From: Taklimakanibacter sp050251035
GTDB taxonomy: Bacteria > Pseudomonadota > Alphaproteobacteria > Rhizobiales > Aestuariivirgaceae
Length of the DNA stretch: 64,000 nucleotides
Direction of reading: 5' to 3'
Assembly (NCBI GenBank): GCA_050251035.1
Contig: JBFWNN010000010.1
Span: 1 to 64,000, forward strand
Under the pieces are notes generated by a model. It searched no databases, was not told the origin of the DNA, and worked only from the letters and a program-made list of their open reading frames with translations. The position numbers and the translations under genes are program-made. Shown here in pieces: positions 51,901-60,298 of this stretch (within the stretch, counting starts at the first letter, position 1; each line of letters begins with the position of its first letter).

Positions 51901-54900
51901 GCGGCGGCAATGGCGGCTTTGCCGGAGCGATCTCCTTCACCATCCAGGGCGTCGGCTCCTTCGCCAATTCGGTCGGTGGTACGGCGGGCGAAGGCTCGCT
52001 GGGCAGGGATGTGACCGTCACGCATGCGGGCGCGATCAAGACGCATAGCGACAATGCCACGGGCATTTTCGCGCAAAGCGTCGGTGGCGGCGGCGGCAAT
52101 GGCGGGTTCTCTCTCGCCGCAGCCGGCACGATCACCGGCGACGCGGCCGCCCAGTCGGTCGGCGGCAAGGGCGGCACGGGCGGCAGGAGCGGCGTCGTCA
52201 AGGTCGGAACCGCCACGGATTTCGTCAGCGGGTCGATCGAAACGTCCGGCGCGCAATCCCACGGCATTCAGGCGCAGAGCATCGCGGGCGGCGGCGGCAA
52301 TGGCGGCTTCAGCGTCGGGGCCGGATTCAGCCTGAACGGCAACAGCAATGCCGGCAGCGTCGGCGGCAAAGGCGGCAGCGCCCAGCATGCCTCTCAGTTC
52401 ATCACGGTCGATGGCCAGCAGGTCGAAATCGCCAGCGTCGAGGTCCACAGCAATGCCCGCATCGTCACGGGCGCTGAATGCGCGGAGACCGGCGCAGACT
52501 GCCGGGCTTCCGGTTCGCACGGCATTTTCGCGCAGAGCGTCGGCGGCGGCGGCGGCTCCGGCGGCTTCAGCATCGGCGTCGATTTCAGCATGAAGGGCAA
52601 TGCCAAGGCGAACAGCGTCGGCGGCAGCGGCGCGGGCGGCGGCGACGGCGGTATCGTCCTGGTCGAGTCGGGCGGGGAGATCACGACCAGAGGACCGAGC
52701 TCGCACGGCATTTTCGCGCAGAGCGTCGGCGGCGGCGGCGGCAGTGGCGCGTTCTCGATCGCGGGTTCGGTTACTTTGGAAGCCGAAGCGAAGACCCAGA
52801 ATGTCGGCGGTTCCGGTGGTGCCGCGGGCAATGGCGGCGAGGTCACAGTCAATGTTCGCAACAACATCACGACCGTGGGCGTGCTTTCCCACGGCGTCCT
52901 GGCCCAGAGTGTCGGCGGCGGCGGCGGCGATGGCGGGTTCAGCCTCGGTGCGGGCTTCTCCCTCAAGGGCGACGCGAGCACCAGCAGCATCGGCGGCGAT
53001 GGCGGCGGTGGCGGCGACGGCAAGAAAGTCACGGTGAATGTGGGCTCGCCCGAGACGCCACAGTTCTTCCCCACGATCCACACGAAAAAGGACGGCTCCG
53101 TCGGCGTGTTCGCCCAGAGCGTCGGCGGTGGCGGCGGTTCGGGTGGTTTCTCCGGCGCGCTCTCTCTCGCGCTCAATGGAAAGGCTGAGAACAAGGTCGG
53201 CGGTGACGGCGGAGCTTCGGGCGGCAGGGGCGGCAAAGGCGGCGAAGTTCAGGTTTCCAACTGGGGCACAATCAAGACGGAAGGCGACAATGCCGCGGGT
53301 GTCCTGGCTCAGAGCGTCGGCGGCAGCGGCGGCAATGGCGGCTTCTCCGTCAGCGGCACACTGGGCGACTCCTCGGCAGTGAGCGACACTGTCGGTGGGG
53401 CCGGTGGTGGCGGCGGGCATTCATCGAAGGTTCAGGTCGACAATTTCGGATTGATCGAGACGAGCGGCAACTTCTCGCACGGCATCATCGCCCAATCGAC
53501 CGGCGGCAGCGGCGGCAATGGCGGCTTTTCGATCGGCCTCGATGTGGGGTTGAGCGGAAACCAGGGCACGGCCGCTAGCAAGGTCGGCGGCGGCGCCGGT
53601 GGAGCCGGTGGCGCGGGCGGCGAGGTCGTGGTCAACAATGAGGGCACGATCAGGGTCACCGGCAACAATGCTTTCGGTGTCTTCGCGCAGAGCGTCGGCG
53701 GCGGCGGCGGTGCCGGCGGCATTGCCGGCGGCCTCTCTGTGGGCGGCTCGGTCGAGAGCGCGGTCGGCGGGCAGGGCGGCCAAGGCGGCAATGGCGGCGA
53801 TGTCACGGTCATCAGCGATGGCGACATCTTCATCACCGGCAACAATTCCTCCGCCGTGTTTGCGCAAAGTGTGGCGGGAAGCGGCGGATGGAGCGGTCTT
53901 GCCATCGGGCTCGGAACCAACTCGAATTCGGACGGAGTCAAGCTCGGTCTCGGATCGAAAGACGTCACAGAGTGCCTTTCCGTGGAGGGGATCAAGGAGT
54001 GCCTCCCCTCCGGCGGGCAGCAGGGCAAGGTCACGATCACCATTGACGGCGAGACCACCGTTACCGACGGCGCCCTGTCCTATGGCCTGCTGGCGCAAGC
54101 CATTGCCGGCGGCGGCGGCGCAATCGGCAGCGTCCTGGACGGCGTGCTGAATTTCACCGGCAGCGATGTCGTGATCGACGTCGGCTCGGATAACTCACTC
54201 ATCGACAGCGCCGCGCAGGTGTCCGGCACCTATGGCAATAATTCGACACAGAAAGGCCGGGGCTCCATCGGTCTCATCGCGCAGTCGATCGGCGGCGGCG
54301 GCGGCACCAGCGGCGTGGTGATGGACACAGCCAATCTCAATGAAGACGGCAGCGACCAGTTCCTGATCCGCGTCGGCGGTCTCAGCACCAAGGCGGAGAA
54401 CAACGGCGGCGGAAGCGGCGGCGGTTTCGACTTTACCGCGCAAGGCACGGTCACGACCGAGGAGCGGAACGCGATCGGTGTTCTCTCCCAGACGATCGGT
54501 GGTGGTGGCGGCGTCGGAAACCTTTCCGTCAACACGGTCGGCAATTCCGCCAGCAGGCTCGCCATCACTCTTGGCGGATCGCAACTGACCCAAGGCGACG
54601 GCGGACCCACGTCGACGGTGAAGACTCAGGAGCAGGTCACGACCAAAGGCATCCTCAGCCACGGTATGGTGGTGCAATCGATCGGCGGCGGCGGCGGTGT
54701 GGCGAATGTGGTGTTCCAAGGCGGTGTCGCCCTGACGAACGGCGCCACGCTCACCCTCGGTGGTGCGGGCGGCGCCGGCGGCAATGGCGGCGATCTGACG
54801 GCGACCGCTTCGGACATTGTGACAACCGGCGTCGGCGCGATGGGCATTGTCGTCCAGTCGATCGGCGGCGGCGGCGGGTTGACGGGGATCGCGAGCAACG

Positions 54901-57356
54901 GCCTGATTTTCGGACAGAGCGGCTTCCTGCCCGCGACGCCCGTCAATGTCGTCGGCGGCAGCGATGCCGCGGGCAGCGGCGGCGTGGTGACGCTGGCGGC
55001 AAATGGCGATGTGCACACGGCCGGTTTCGGCGCGCATGGCATCGTGGCGCAATCGATCGGCGGCGGCGGCGGCATCGCCGGCGGTGGCCTGTTCAGGACC
55101 ACGCTCGCCGGCTCCGGCGGCTTTGCCGGCAGTGTCGGCGGCGAGGGGACGGCCAAGGACGTCAGTGTGACGACGTTCCGGAATGTGGTGGTGGTGGGAC
55201 AGAACAGTGTCGGCATCTTCGGCCAGAGCGCCGCTCCCGATGGCGCAGCGAAGGTCGGCATCAAGATCGACAAATCCGGCAATGGCGTCGGCCTGATCTG
55301 GGCAGCCAGCGGCACGGGCGCCGCAGTGCAGATCGCCGATGGCCTGGGCAATACGCTTGCGACAAACGGGACGCTTTATGCGCAGGGCACGCTTGCGGGC
55401 TCGGGTCTGCCGGCCAATCTCAACGGGCTTGCCTTTCTGGGCGGCGCCGGAGACGAAGCCGCCACCAATCTGGCCTACGCCTTTCCTGCGCTCCCCTTGC
55501 CCACGACGCCATTCGGTTTCGGTGCCGATTACGGCGTCGTTTTCGATCTGACGTCGGGCGCCATCGATCCCGTCACCGGCCTGCCGGTCTTCGATGCCGG
55601 GACACGCACCAGCAATGTCATCGGCAATATCAATGCCGCCGCCGGCAACAACATATTCACCAACGAAGCCGGTGCGCTTTTCATCACCGATCAGTTCGTC
55701 ACGCTGGACGACGACGGGACACCGGCTCCTCTCATCTCGGGCCAACAGGTGCTTGCCAATAGCGGCCTGCTGTCGCCGGGCGATCGCGGCAAGGTGCAAG
55801 TGACGGGCATCGCCGGTAACTTCACCGAATCGGCCTCAGGCGTCTATTTCATCGACATCGATCTCAACCAGCAGAATACCGGCAACCAGGTCACGGACCG
55901 GCTGAATGTCACCGGTGGATCGGGCGTCGGCGGCCAGGGCGGGCTGCTCTTGCTCTCCATCAACAAGGCCTTCACCGAATATGTCATCGTCAGCTCGGAG
56001 GCCGGAACGAGCGACAATGGATTCGTGCCGGAGCTTGCACGCCCGGCCATCGGTTTCGACTTCAACGTGAAAGTCGAGAATGGCAACAAGGACCTGGTGC
56101 TGTTTGCCGACAAGCCGCCTTTCGTCGATCTTCTCAAGGATCCGGCCTCGGGAACGACGGATCCGAATGTCTGGCGCATGGGCGAGGGGCTCGACAATAT
56201 CGAGCAGGCGATAACGGTCAATAATCCTTTCAACTACCTCATCAATCTGCTGCGGCTCTACCCGAAGGATGATCCGAAGGCGTTCGGCGATGCGATCGCC
56301 TCACTGACGCCGAGCCAGGCGCCGCATCTGTTCGAAGCGACCTTCCGGCGCAACATGGGGTTCCTCAACCAGATGACCGAATGCCCCAAGGACTTCGAGC
56401 AGGGCTTCTTCCTCGACCGGCGGAACTGCCTGTGGATGCAGGGCAATTACGGCGAATATGATCGCGAGAGCGTCGAAGACAGCCCGACCAATGACGACAA
56501 CTGGAATGCCATGGCCATCGGTGTCCACGCCGAGGTCGATGAGCATTGGCAACTGGGCTTCGGCATCGAGCGAACCGAATACAATTCCAACCAGGATCGC
56601 AACGGATCGCCCCTGTCGACGCTCGACGGCGAGATCTACCAGCTCGGCGTGTCGGCCAATTATCGCAATGGCGGTTTCGGCGTCGGCCTGGTGGCGGCGG
56701 GCTCCTTTGGCGACTGGACCGCCAAGCGTTTCGTCAATGTCAACGGCTTCACGCAGAACTTCACGAACTTCATCGGCATCGGACAGAATGCGGCCGGCGT
56801 CGAGCAGCCCATCTTCGCCGACAATGAAATCGTGTTCGACGGGATTTCCGGCACCGCCGAGAGCTCGCCCGAGGTGACCTCGTTCAATCCGCGCCTCCGC
56901 CTCAGCTATACCGAGACATTCGGCAGTGTCGACGTGCTGCCGTTCTTCGATATCGACGGCTACATCCTGCATACGGATGCCCGCGAGGAGGGTGGGGTCG
57001 GGCTCGCCAATCTCAAATACCCGGCGAATACCGAGACCACGGTCACCTTCACGCCCGGCCTCGAACTGGGGGGCACCGGCCTGGTCACCGATTATACGGC
57101 GGTGCGCGCCTTCGTGCGGGGGAGCGTCGTGTTCTCGACCGACGACTCATGGACGGCCGAGACGCAATTCGTCGCGGCGCCCGAAGGCCTCCCCGACATC
57201 GAGATCATCGACAAGTTCGACGATATACTCGGCAAGATCGATGCCGGCTTCATCGTGATCGGTCCCGGTGGGCAGTTCCGCGTCAACTACAGCGGGGCGT
57301 TCGGGGAGACCACCGAGCAGCACGAAGTCAATGGCGAGCTCGCCTATCGGTTCTGA
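48951..57356 (+). CDS. Giant glycine-rich repeat autotransporter (type Va)
   Basis: A 2801-residue secreted protein. Residues 1-64 form an extended signal (VVRVLTVTVGLTFIFG then VGAQ), residues ~65-205 are Gly/Asp/Asn-rich, ~209-2110 carry about 30 repeats with consensus GIFAQSVGGGGGxGGFS, ~2110-2470 form the end of a beta-helix passenger, and ~2490-2801 is a 12-strand autotransporter barrel ending in Tyr-Arg-Phe as BamA clients do. Expected role: surface adhesin or matrix protein. Start is GTG 48951; ATG 49011, with AGAGG eight bases upstream, is an alternative. The passenger has several short-loop cysteine pairs. Stand-alone gene; neighbours do not explain it. Confidence 0.88.
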   Translation: MTKKWPKVLHGTAKVVEAWSMPQAQPSISCGCRATGASVVRVLTVTVGLTFIFGNLGAASVGAQAIFTENGGTGDPGDSGEKAGTGGTGGTIIESNGVNFNVPGPAFAGTANGGDGGPGGGATAPDFCDDDGCDGGDGGPGGTVDLTNSGNLTTSSNGAIIAIANGGNGGHGGDSDINNAGEGGTGGMGGTVTARSSTGAIITTGPNSVGILVLSTGGRGGNGGDSGVSGEGGTGGFGGAGGTATVNNSSGITTSGNGSAGIVARSVGGRGGDGGEGGDIIGPGGGGGATGNGGNVFVTNSGVILTNNDNSFGIFAQSTGGSAGAAGSGTIFGIVSFAGDTQSGGAGGNVTVDTTGGSITTHGKGSAAIMAQSVGGGGGAGGTGASLVGFGGAGGAGGAGQTVNVTNRAALVTTDHGSGGIVAQSVGGGGGSAGAAAGLVAIGGGGGAGGAGGAVDVKNFNSIDVSGNGADADFGNYGIFAQSLGGSGGSASGSGGLVAIGGTAGGGGNASTVSVTNDSSIISHCTDCRDAGAIYAQSIGGGGGRGGNSGGLFAIGGSGGSGGTAGAVTVTNGGTLETHGTFSRGIFAQSIGGGGGDGGFAGGVFTGGGAGGEGGSAANPLRIGGKGTEDIRTNQIGQGVTVHNSGKITTTGDASQGIFAQSVGGGGGNGGGSVSVGAFLAVAVGGTGAIGGDGGLVTVNNISQAGTPGPLIQTSGERSAGIFAQSVGGGGGSGGFAVAVSGGIFGGLTAAMGGDGAEGGDGGVVEVHSNGEIKTLKSFSSGIYAESIGGGGGRGGFSVAAGATLNGVQATLSFGGAGAGGGTGNEVTVANASKITTGCADTNCVSDESHGIFASSVGGGGGSGGFSIAAGAATYGAVGASFGGNAGAGNNSNVVDVDNDGEITTYGQQSHGILAQSIGGGGGSGGFSGSLAFSLTAGGSAALAFGGDGGPGGAGNTVIVDNDANIETFGNGSNGILAQSIGGGGGNGGFAGAISFTIQGVGSFANSVGGTAGEGSLGRDVTVTHAGAIKTHSDNATGIFAQSVGGGGGNGGFSLAAAGTITGDAAAQSVGGKGGTGGRSGVVKVGTATDFVSGSIETSGAQSHGIQAQSIAGGGGNGGFSVGAGFSLNGNSNAGSVGGKGGSAQHASQFITVDGQQVEIASVEVHSNARIVTGAECAETGADCRASGSHGIFAQSVGGGGGSGGFSIGVDFSMKGNAKANSVGGSGAGGGDGGIVLVESGGEITTRGPSSHGIFAQSVGGGGGSGAFSIAGSVTLEAEAKTQNVGGSGGAAGNGGEVTVNVRNNITTVGVLSHGVLAQSVGGGGGDGGFSLGAGFSLKGDASTSSIGGDGGGGGDGKKVTVNVGSPETPQFFPTIHTKKDGSVGVFAQSVGGGGGSGGFSGALSLALNGKAENKVGGDGGASGGRGGKGGEVQVSNWGTIKTEGDNAAGVLAQSVGGSGGNGGFSVSGTLGDSSAVSDTVGGAGGGGGHSSKVQVDNFGLIETSGNFSHGIIAQSTGGSGGNGGFSIGLDVGLSGNQGTAASKVGGGAGGAGGAGGEVVVNNEGTIRVTGNNAFGVFAQSVGGGGGAGGIAGGLSVGGSVESAVGGQGGQGGNGGDVTVISDGDIFITGNNSSAVFAQSVAGSGGWSGLAIGLGTNSNSDGVKLGLGSKDVTECLSVEGIKECLPSGGQQGKVTITIDGETTVTDGALSYGLLAQAIAGGGGAIGSVLDGVLNFTGSDVVIDVGSDNSLIDSAAQVSGTYGNNSTQKGRGSIGLIAQSIGGGGGTSGVVMDTANLNEDGSDQFLIRVGGLSTKAENNGGGSGGGFDFTAQGTVTTEERNAIGVLSQTIGGGGGVGNLSVNTVGNSASRLAITLGGSQLTQGDGGPTSTVKTQEQVTTKGILSHGMVVQSIGGGGGVANVVFQGGVALTNGATLTLGGAGGAGGNGGDLTATASDIVTTGVGAMGIVVQSIGGGGGLTGIASNGLIFGQSGFLPATPVNVVGGSDAAGSGGVVTLAANGDVHTAGFGAHGIVAQSIGGGGGIAGGGLFRTTLAGSGGFAGSVGGEGTAKDVSVTTFRNVVVVGQNSVGIFGQSAAPDGAAKVGIKIDKSGNGVGLIWAASGTGAAVQIADGLGNTLATNGTLYAQGTLAGSGLPANLNGLAFLGGAGDEAATNLAYAFPALPLPTTPFGFGADYGVVFDLTSGAIDPVTGLPVFDAGTRTSNVIGNINAAAGNNIFTNEAGALFITDQFVTLDDDGTPAPLISGQQVLANSGLLSPGDRGKVQVTGIAGNFTESASGVYFIDIDLNQQNTGNQVTDRLNVTGGSGVGGQGGLLLLSINKAFTEYVIVSSEAGTSDNGFVPELARPAIGFDFNVKVENGNKDLVLFADKPPFVDLLKDPASGTTDPNVWRMGEGLDNIEQAITVNNPFNYLINLLRLYPKDDPKAFGDAIASLTPSQAPHLFEATFRRNMGFLNQMTECPKDFEQGFFLDRRNCLWMQGNYGEYDRESVEDSPTNDDNWNAMAIGVHAEVDEHWQLGFGIERTEYNSNQDRNGSPLSTLDGEIYQLGVSANYRNGGFGVGLVAAGSFGDWTAKRFVNVNGFTQNFTNFIGIGQNAAGVEQPIFADNEIVFDGISGTAESSPEVTSFNPRLRLSYTETFGSVDVLPFFDIDGYILHTDAREEGGVGLANLKYPANTETTVTFTPGLELGGTGLVTDYTAVRAFVRGSVVFSTDDSWTAETQFVAAPEGLPDIEIIDKFDDILGKIDAGFIVIGPGGQFRVNYSGAFGETTEQHEVNGELAYRF
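49578..55090 (+). repeat. Tandem ~63-residue repeats in autotransporter passenger
   Basis: About 30 units with average spacing near 188 bases each contain a core of the form G-I-F-A-Q-S-V-G-G-G-G-G-x-G-G-F-S, followed by a beta-rich variable part and a strand with the form x-I-x-T-x-G. Codons for the glycine core are mostly GGC, giving long near-identical DNA tracts that favour recombination and assembly collapse. The first unit (around 49578) and those after 54100 are the most degenerate. Confidence 0.85.
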
Positions 57357-57357
57357 G

Positions 57358-57816
57358 CTAACTCTTGCTGCAGGCGCGGACCAGGCTCTCGAAGTCCGAG
57401 CCTTCGAGGGGGAAGGTGTTCTCCTCCGTTCCCGTCTTCACGGTGAAGCGGTCGGTCTCACGCAGAGTCTTGAACAGGGGATCGCCCGCCGGGATCGCGG
57501 CTTCGGCGCTGGTCGTCGCCGCCATCTCATTGGGTGTCGTCAGGCCGGCATAGACGAAGGTCTTGCCGGCCGCGCTGATGGCGAGCTCGATCTTCTGATC
57601 GGGCTTCAGGTCGTCGCCGGCGTCGGGAACGAACACGCGGATCTCACCCGATTGCAAGACGCAGCCGAAGCTGATGCCGGCGTCCTCCGATTCGGGGACG
57701 CCGAAGACGAGGTAGGCGTCCTCATCGGCGGTATCGAAAATCCATTCGCGTTCCTGTGCCCATGCCGGCACTGCCGCACAGACTAGAAAAGCGGCCAGCA
57801 CGCAACGCTGCCACAT
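57358..57816 (-). CDS. Secreted protein of unknown function
   Basis: A 152-residue protein with a signal peptide (VLAAFLVCAAVPAWA) cleaved near residue 20. The mature protein starts with EREWIFDTADEDAYLVFGVP and contains two Cys (one at GCVLQSG, one at RACSKS) that may pair. It is beta-rich and reminiscent of small periplasmic proteins, but no family was recognised. It is convergent with the autotransporter gene, one base after its stop, with no hairpin terminator between them. Confidence 0.72.
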   Translation of the reverse strand: MWQRCVLAAFLVCAAVPAWAQEREWIFDTADEDAYLVFGVPESEDAGISFGCVLQSGEIRVFVPDAGDDLKPDQKIELAISAAGKTFVYAGLTTPNEMAATTSAEAAIPAGDPLFKTLRETDRFTVKTGTEENTFPLEGSDFESLVRACSKS

Positions 57817-57894
57817 GTCACCCTCTCCGACCCCTCATGCTGAAGGGCACCCGCGCGAATCATAGCCGAGTTGCGCGGCAGCGGTAAGACCCGG

Positions 57895-58197
57895 TCAGCT
57901 TCCGACCGGCGGCTGCGCCTGCGATGAGCGGCCGGCGACCTTGGTGATGATCCAGGCGACCCCCAGGATCGCGAGCGCGACGACCGCCCATACGATGACG
58001 GCGGCGACTTCCCCGACATTCTGGACGAGCAGGGCCAGCCAGTTGATCAGCTCGACCGTCTCGGCATCGCCGCCGACCTTGTCGGCGTTGTTGGCGGCAA
58101 GGCCGGTCACCGCGCCGATGATCCAGTAGCCCAGGGCGGCGATTGCCGTCCACAAGCCGACGCCCAGCCAGGCAATGACCCAAATGAGGTTCTTCAC
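57895..58197 (-). CDS. Small membrane protein coupled to DUF4112 gene
   Basis: A 100-residue protein with two long hydrophobic segments (about residues 4-34 and 56-88). The first residues (MKNLIWVIAWLGVGLWTAIA) are strongly hydrophobic. No family recognised. Its start overlaps the stop of the DUF4112 gene by four bases (ATGA), so they are translated together. Such two-gene units of small membrane proteins occur widely in Hyphomicrobiales. Confidence 0.7.
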   Translation of the reverse strand: MKNLIWVIAWLGVGLWTAIAALGYWIIGAVTGLAANNADKVGGDAETVELINWLALLVQNVGEVAAVIVWAVVALAILGVAWIITKVAGRSSQAQPPVGS

Positions 58198-58577
58198 ACG
58201 CGTGTTTCCCGTTCGAAATGTTCGAGCAGCAGCTTCAGATTGCGCGTATTGGACTTGAACAATACGTCGAAAATGTCTCCGGCGATGGGAATGGCGCCAA
58301 GGCCTGTGTCGACGGCGACATTGCCGATCATGCGCGCGATGAGCCGGGGCGGCGCGCCGAGGCGCACGGCTTCCATGAGGGCGAAGGCCGAAATGCCGAG
58401 GCCGATCACATCGCCGGCGCCCGGAACGAGGCCGAGCGCCGAATCGGCGCCGAAGCGGATGCGCGTCCCCGGGATGCGAAGGGCCGAATCCATGAGATGC
58501 GCGAGACGCTTCAGCCGCGCGAGGCTGCGGGCGCGGCCGTCGAGATCAAAGGCGGCGGCAGTGGCAAAGGCGGTCAT
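58194..58577 (-). CDS. DUF4112 domain protein
   Basis: A 127-residue membrane-associated protein of DUF4112. RLKRLAHLMDSALRIPGT and LGLVPGAGDVIGLGISAFAL are the recurring family pattern, as are GAIPIAGDIFDVLFKSNTRN. The function is unknown; members are predicted to be small inner-membrane proteins. It overlaps the following two-helix membrane protein. The 58578-58689 region before rnpB contains no gene. Confidence 0.85.
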   Translation of the reverse strand: MTAFATAAAFDLDGRARSLARLKRLAHLMDSALRIPGTRIRFGADSALGLVPGAGDVIGLGISAFALMEAVRLGAPPRLIARMIGNVAVDTGLGAIPIAGDIFDVLFKSNTRNLKLLLEHFERETRV

Positions 58578-58689
58578 CGCATTCCCTCCCGGAACCGCTG
58601 TTAGATGGGGGATGGTGCGGCGGTTTCAACGGTTTTTTCGGTTGTTCCATGGGCGGTTGACGGGAGGTCGCCGGGCCCCTAACTGTCCT

Positions 58690-59078
58690 GAGCCAGCTGG
58701 CCGGATGACCGCCGGGGAGGTGCAAGCCTTCCGGGAGGAAAGTCCGGGCTCCATGGAAATACGGTGCCGGGTAACGCCCGGCGGGGGTGACCCCAGGGAT
58801 AGTGCCACAGAAAACAGACCGCTTCAGATCCGTCCGAAGCAAGGGTGAAACGGTGCGGCAAGAGCGCACCGCGCGGCCGGCAACGGGCGCGGCACGGTAA
58901 ACCCCACCGGGAGCAAGACCGAATAGGGGTGGCGCGGGCCGCGAGGCCCAGGGTGCTTTTCCAACCCGCCACCCGGGTTGGTCGCGCGAAGCGCATGGCG
59001 ACATGCGCTCCAGATGAATGGTCATCCAGCGTCCGAAAGGGCGTGGACAGAACCCGGCTTACAGGCCGGCTGGCGCTT
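58690..59078 (+). ncRNA. rnpB: RNase P RNA (class A)
   Basis: The catalytic RNA of RNase P, which removes 5' leaders from pre-tRNAs. Diagnostic conserved blocks, all in order: GAGGAAAGTCCGGGCTCC (58735-58752, P4 5' side), ACAGAA, GGGTGAAACGGTGCGGCAAG, CGGGAGCAAGACCGAATAGG, GATGAATGGTCATCC and ACAGAACCCGGCTTACAGG (3' P4 side and pre-tRNA CCA contact). GCCAGC near 58692 pairs with GCTGGC near 59069 to make P1. The ends are therefore known to within a few bases. Placement beside the division cluster is typical of alphaproteobacteria. Confidence 0.95.
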
Positions 59079-59229
59079 TGCCCATTTTCCTGAGCCGAAT
59101 CCCTCGAAGCGGCTCAACCTCGTTGATAAGGATTGGCCGCAACATATTGTTCCGGGATGATTCTTCTGTGGCTGAGAAGGGGTGTTCCGCGGCCCGGTTC
59201 AAGGTCGCGGTCGAAACGATTTGTTAAGG

Positions 59230-59278
59230 CGGTACGGAGCATTGTCGAATTCGCATTAGCAATCTGTTCACCGTACCG
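59230..59278 (+). promoter_or_regulatory. Inverted repeat directly before rsmH
   Basis: CGGTACGG (59230-59237) and CCGTACCG (59271-59278) are a perfect eight-base inverted pair separated by 33 bases; the second arm ends six bases before the rsmH ATG. No Shine-Dalgarno is visible. It could be an mRNA hairpin or a protein binding site replacing the missing mraZ control. Confidence 0.55.
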
Positions 59279-59284
59279 AAAAAC

Positions 59285-60298
59285 ATGACTTTCTCGCCCA
59301 GCGCAGATGCCCGGCACCGGCCGGTGATGCTCGCGGAGGTGCTCGCTGCACTGGCGCCGCGCGATGGCGGCATCTATGTGGACGGAACCTTCGGTGCCGG
59401 CGGCTATACGCGCGGGTTGCTTGCCGCTGCCCATTGCAAAGTCCTGGCCATCGACCGCGACCCGCAAGCGATTTCGGACGGCGCCGCGCTCGTCGCCGAT
59501 TTTCCCGACCGCCTGACGCTGGTCGAAGGCCGCTTCAGCGACATGGAAAACCTGGCTGCGCGCTTCGGCATCGCCATGATCGACGGGGCAACCCTCGACG
59601 TCGGCGTGTCCTCGATGCAGCTCGATGAAGCCCAGCGCGGGTTCTCCTTCGCCAAGGAAGGCCCGCTCGACATGCGGATGGAGCAGGCGGGGGTCTCGGC
59701 CGCCGACATCGTGAACCGGGCCGAGGCCGATGAGCTCACCCGCATCATCGGCATATTGGGCGAGGAGCGCAAAGCCCGCGCCATCGCCCAGGCGATCGTG
59801 AAGGCGCGGAAGGACGAGCCGATCCTGACCACGCAGGCATTGGTGCGCGCCATCGAAAGGGCGACCGGAAAGCAGCGGCCGCAGGACCGCATCCATCCGG
59901 CCACGCGCACCTTCCAGGCCTTGCGCATCCACGTGAACCAGGAGTTGGAAGAGCTGGCGCTGGCCCTGTCGGCGGTGGAGCGGATGCTCAAGCCGGGCGG
60001 CAGGCTGGCGGTCGTCACCTTCCATTCGCTGGAAGACCGCATCGTGAAGCGGTTCTTCGCCGAGCGCAGCGGCAAGCTGCCCGCCTCGTCGCGCCATATG
60101 CCCGGACGCGAGGCGGCGAGCGCGGCCCGTTTCGCTCCCGTGTTCAAGGGGCATCAGGAGCCGAGCGCGACCGAGACGGCACAGAATCCGCGCGCCCGCT
60201 CGGCCAAGCTGCGCGCCGGCGAGCGCACCGGGGCCGCGGCCTTGCCGCTCAACCTCGCAGATCTCGCGGTCCCACAAATCGAAGGGTGGCGCCACTGA
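59285..60298 (+). CDS. rsmH: 16S rRNA (cytosine(1402)-N4)-methyltransferase
   Basis: A 337-residue RsmH (MraW) that methylates C1402 of 16S rRNA with SAM. HRPVMLAEVLAALAPRDGG at the N-terminus, YVDGTFGAGGYTRGLL as the SAM loop, GATLDVGVSSMQLDEAQRGFSF and the C-terminal VVTFHSLEDRIVKRFF are family signatures. First gene of the division cluster here, with no mraZ before it. Stop overlaps ftsL start (TGATG). Confidence 0.95.
   Translation: MTFSPSADARHRPVMLAEVLAALAPRDGGIYVDGTFGAGGYTRGLLAAAHCKVLAIDRDPQAISDGAALVADFPDRLTLVEGRFSDMENLAARFGIAMIDGATLDVGVSSMQLDEAQRGFSFAKEGPLDMRMEQAGVSAADIVNRAEADELTRIIGILGEERKARAIAQAIVKARKDEPILTTQALVRAIERATGKQRPQDRIHPATRTFQALRIHVNQELEELALALSAVERMLKPGGRLAVVTFHSLEDRIVKRFFAERSGKLPASSRHMPGREAASAARFAPVFKGHQEPSATETAQNPRARSAKLRAGERTGAAALPLNLADLAVPQIEGWRH

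Noticed and set aside
51288..53420. 710-residue minus-strand frame inside the autotransporter
   Set aside because: Ala/Arg/Asp-rich shadow of the GGC-rich repeats; no family features.
49578..55090. CRISPR or satellite array
   Set aside because: Repeats are in-frame protein repeats of ~188 bases with degenerate DNA between glycine cores, not short identical repeats with unique spacers.
54195..55799. 534-residue minus-strand frame inside the autotransporter
   Set aside because: Low-complexity antisense shadow of the coding strand.
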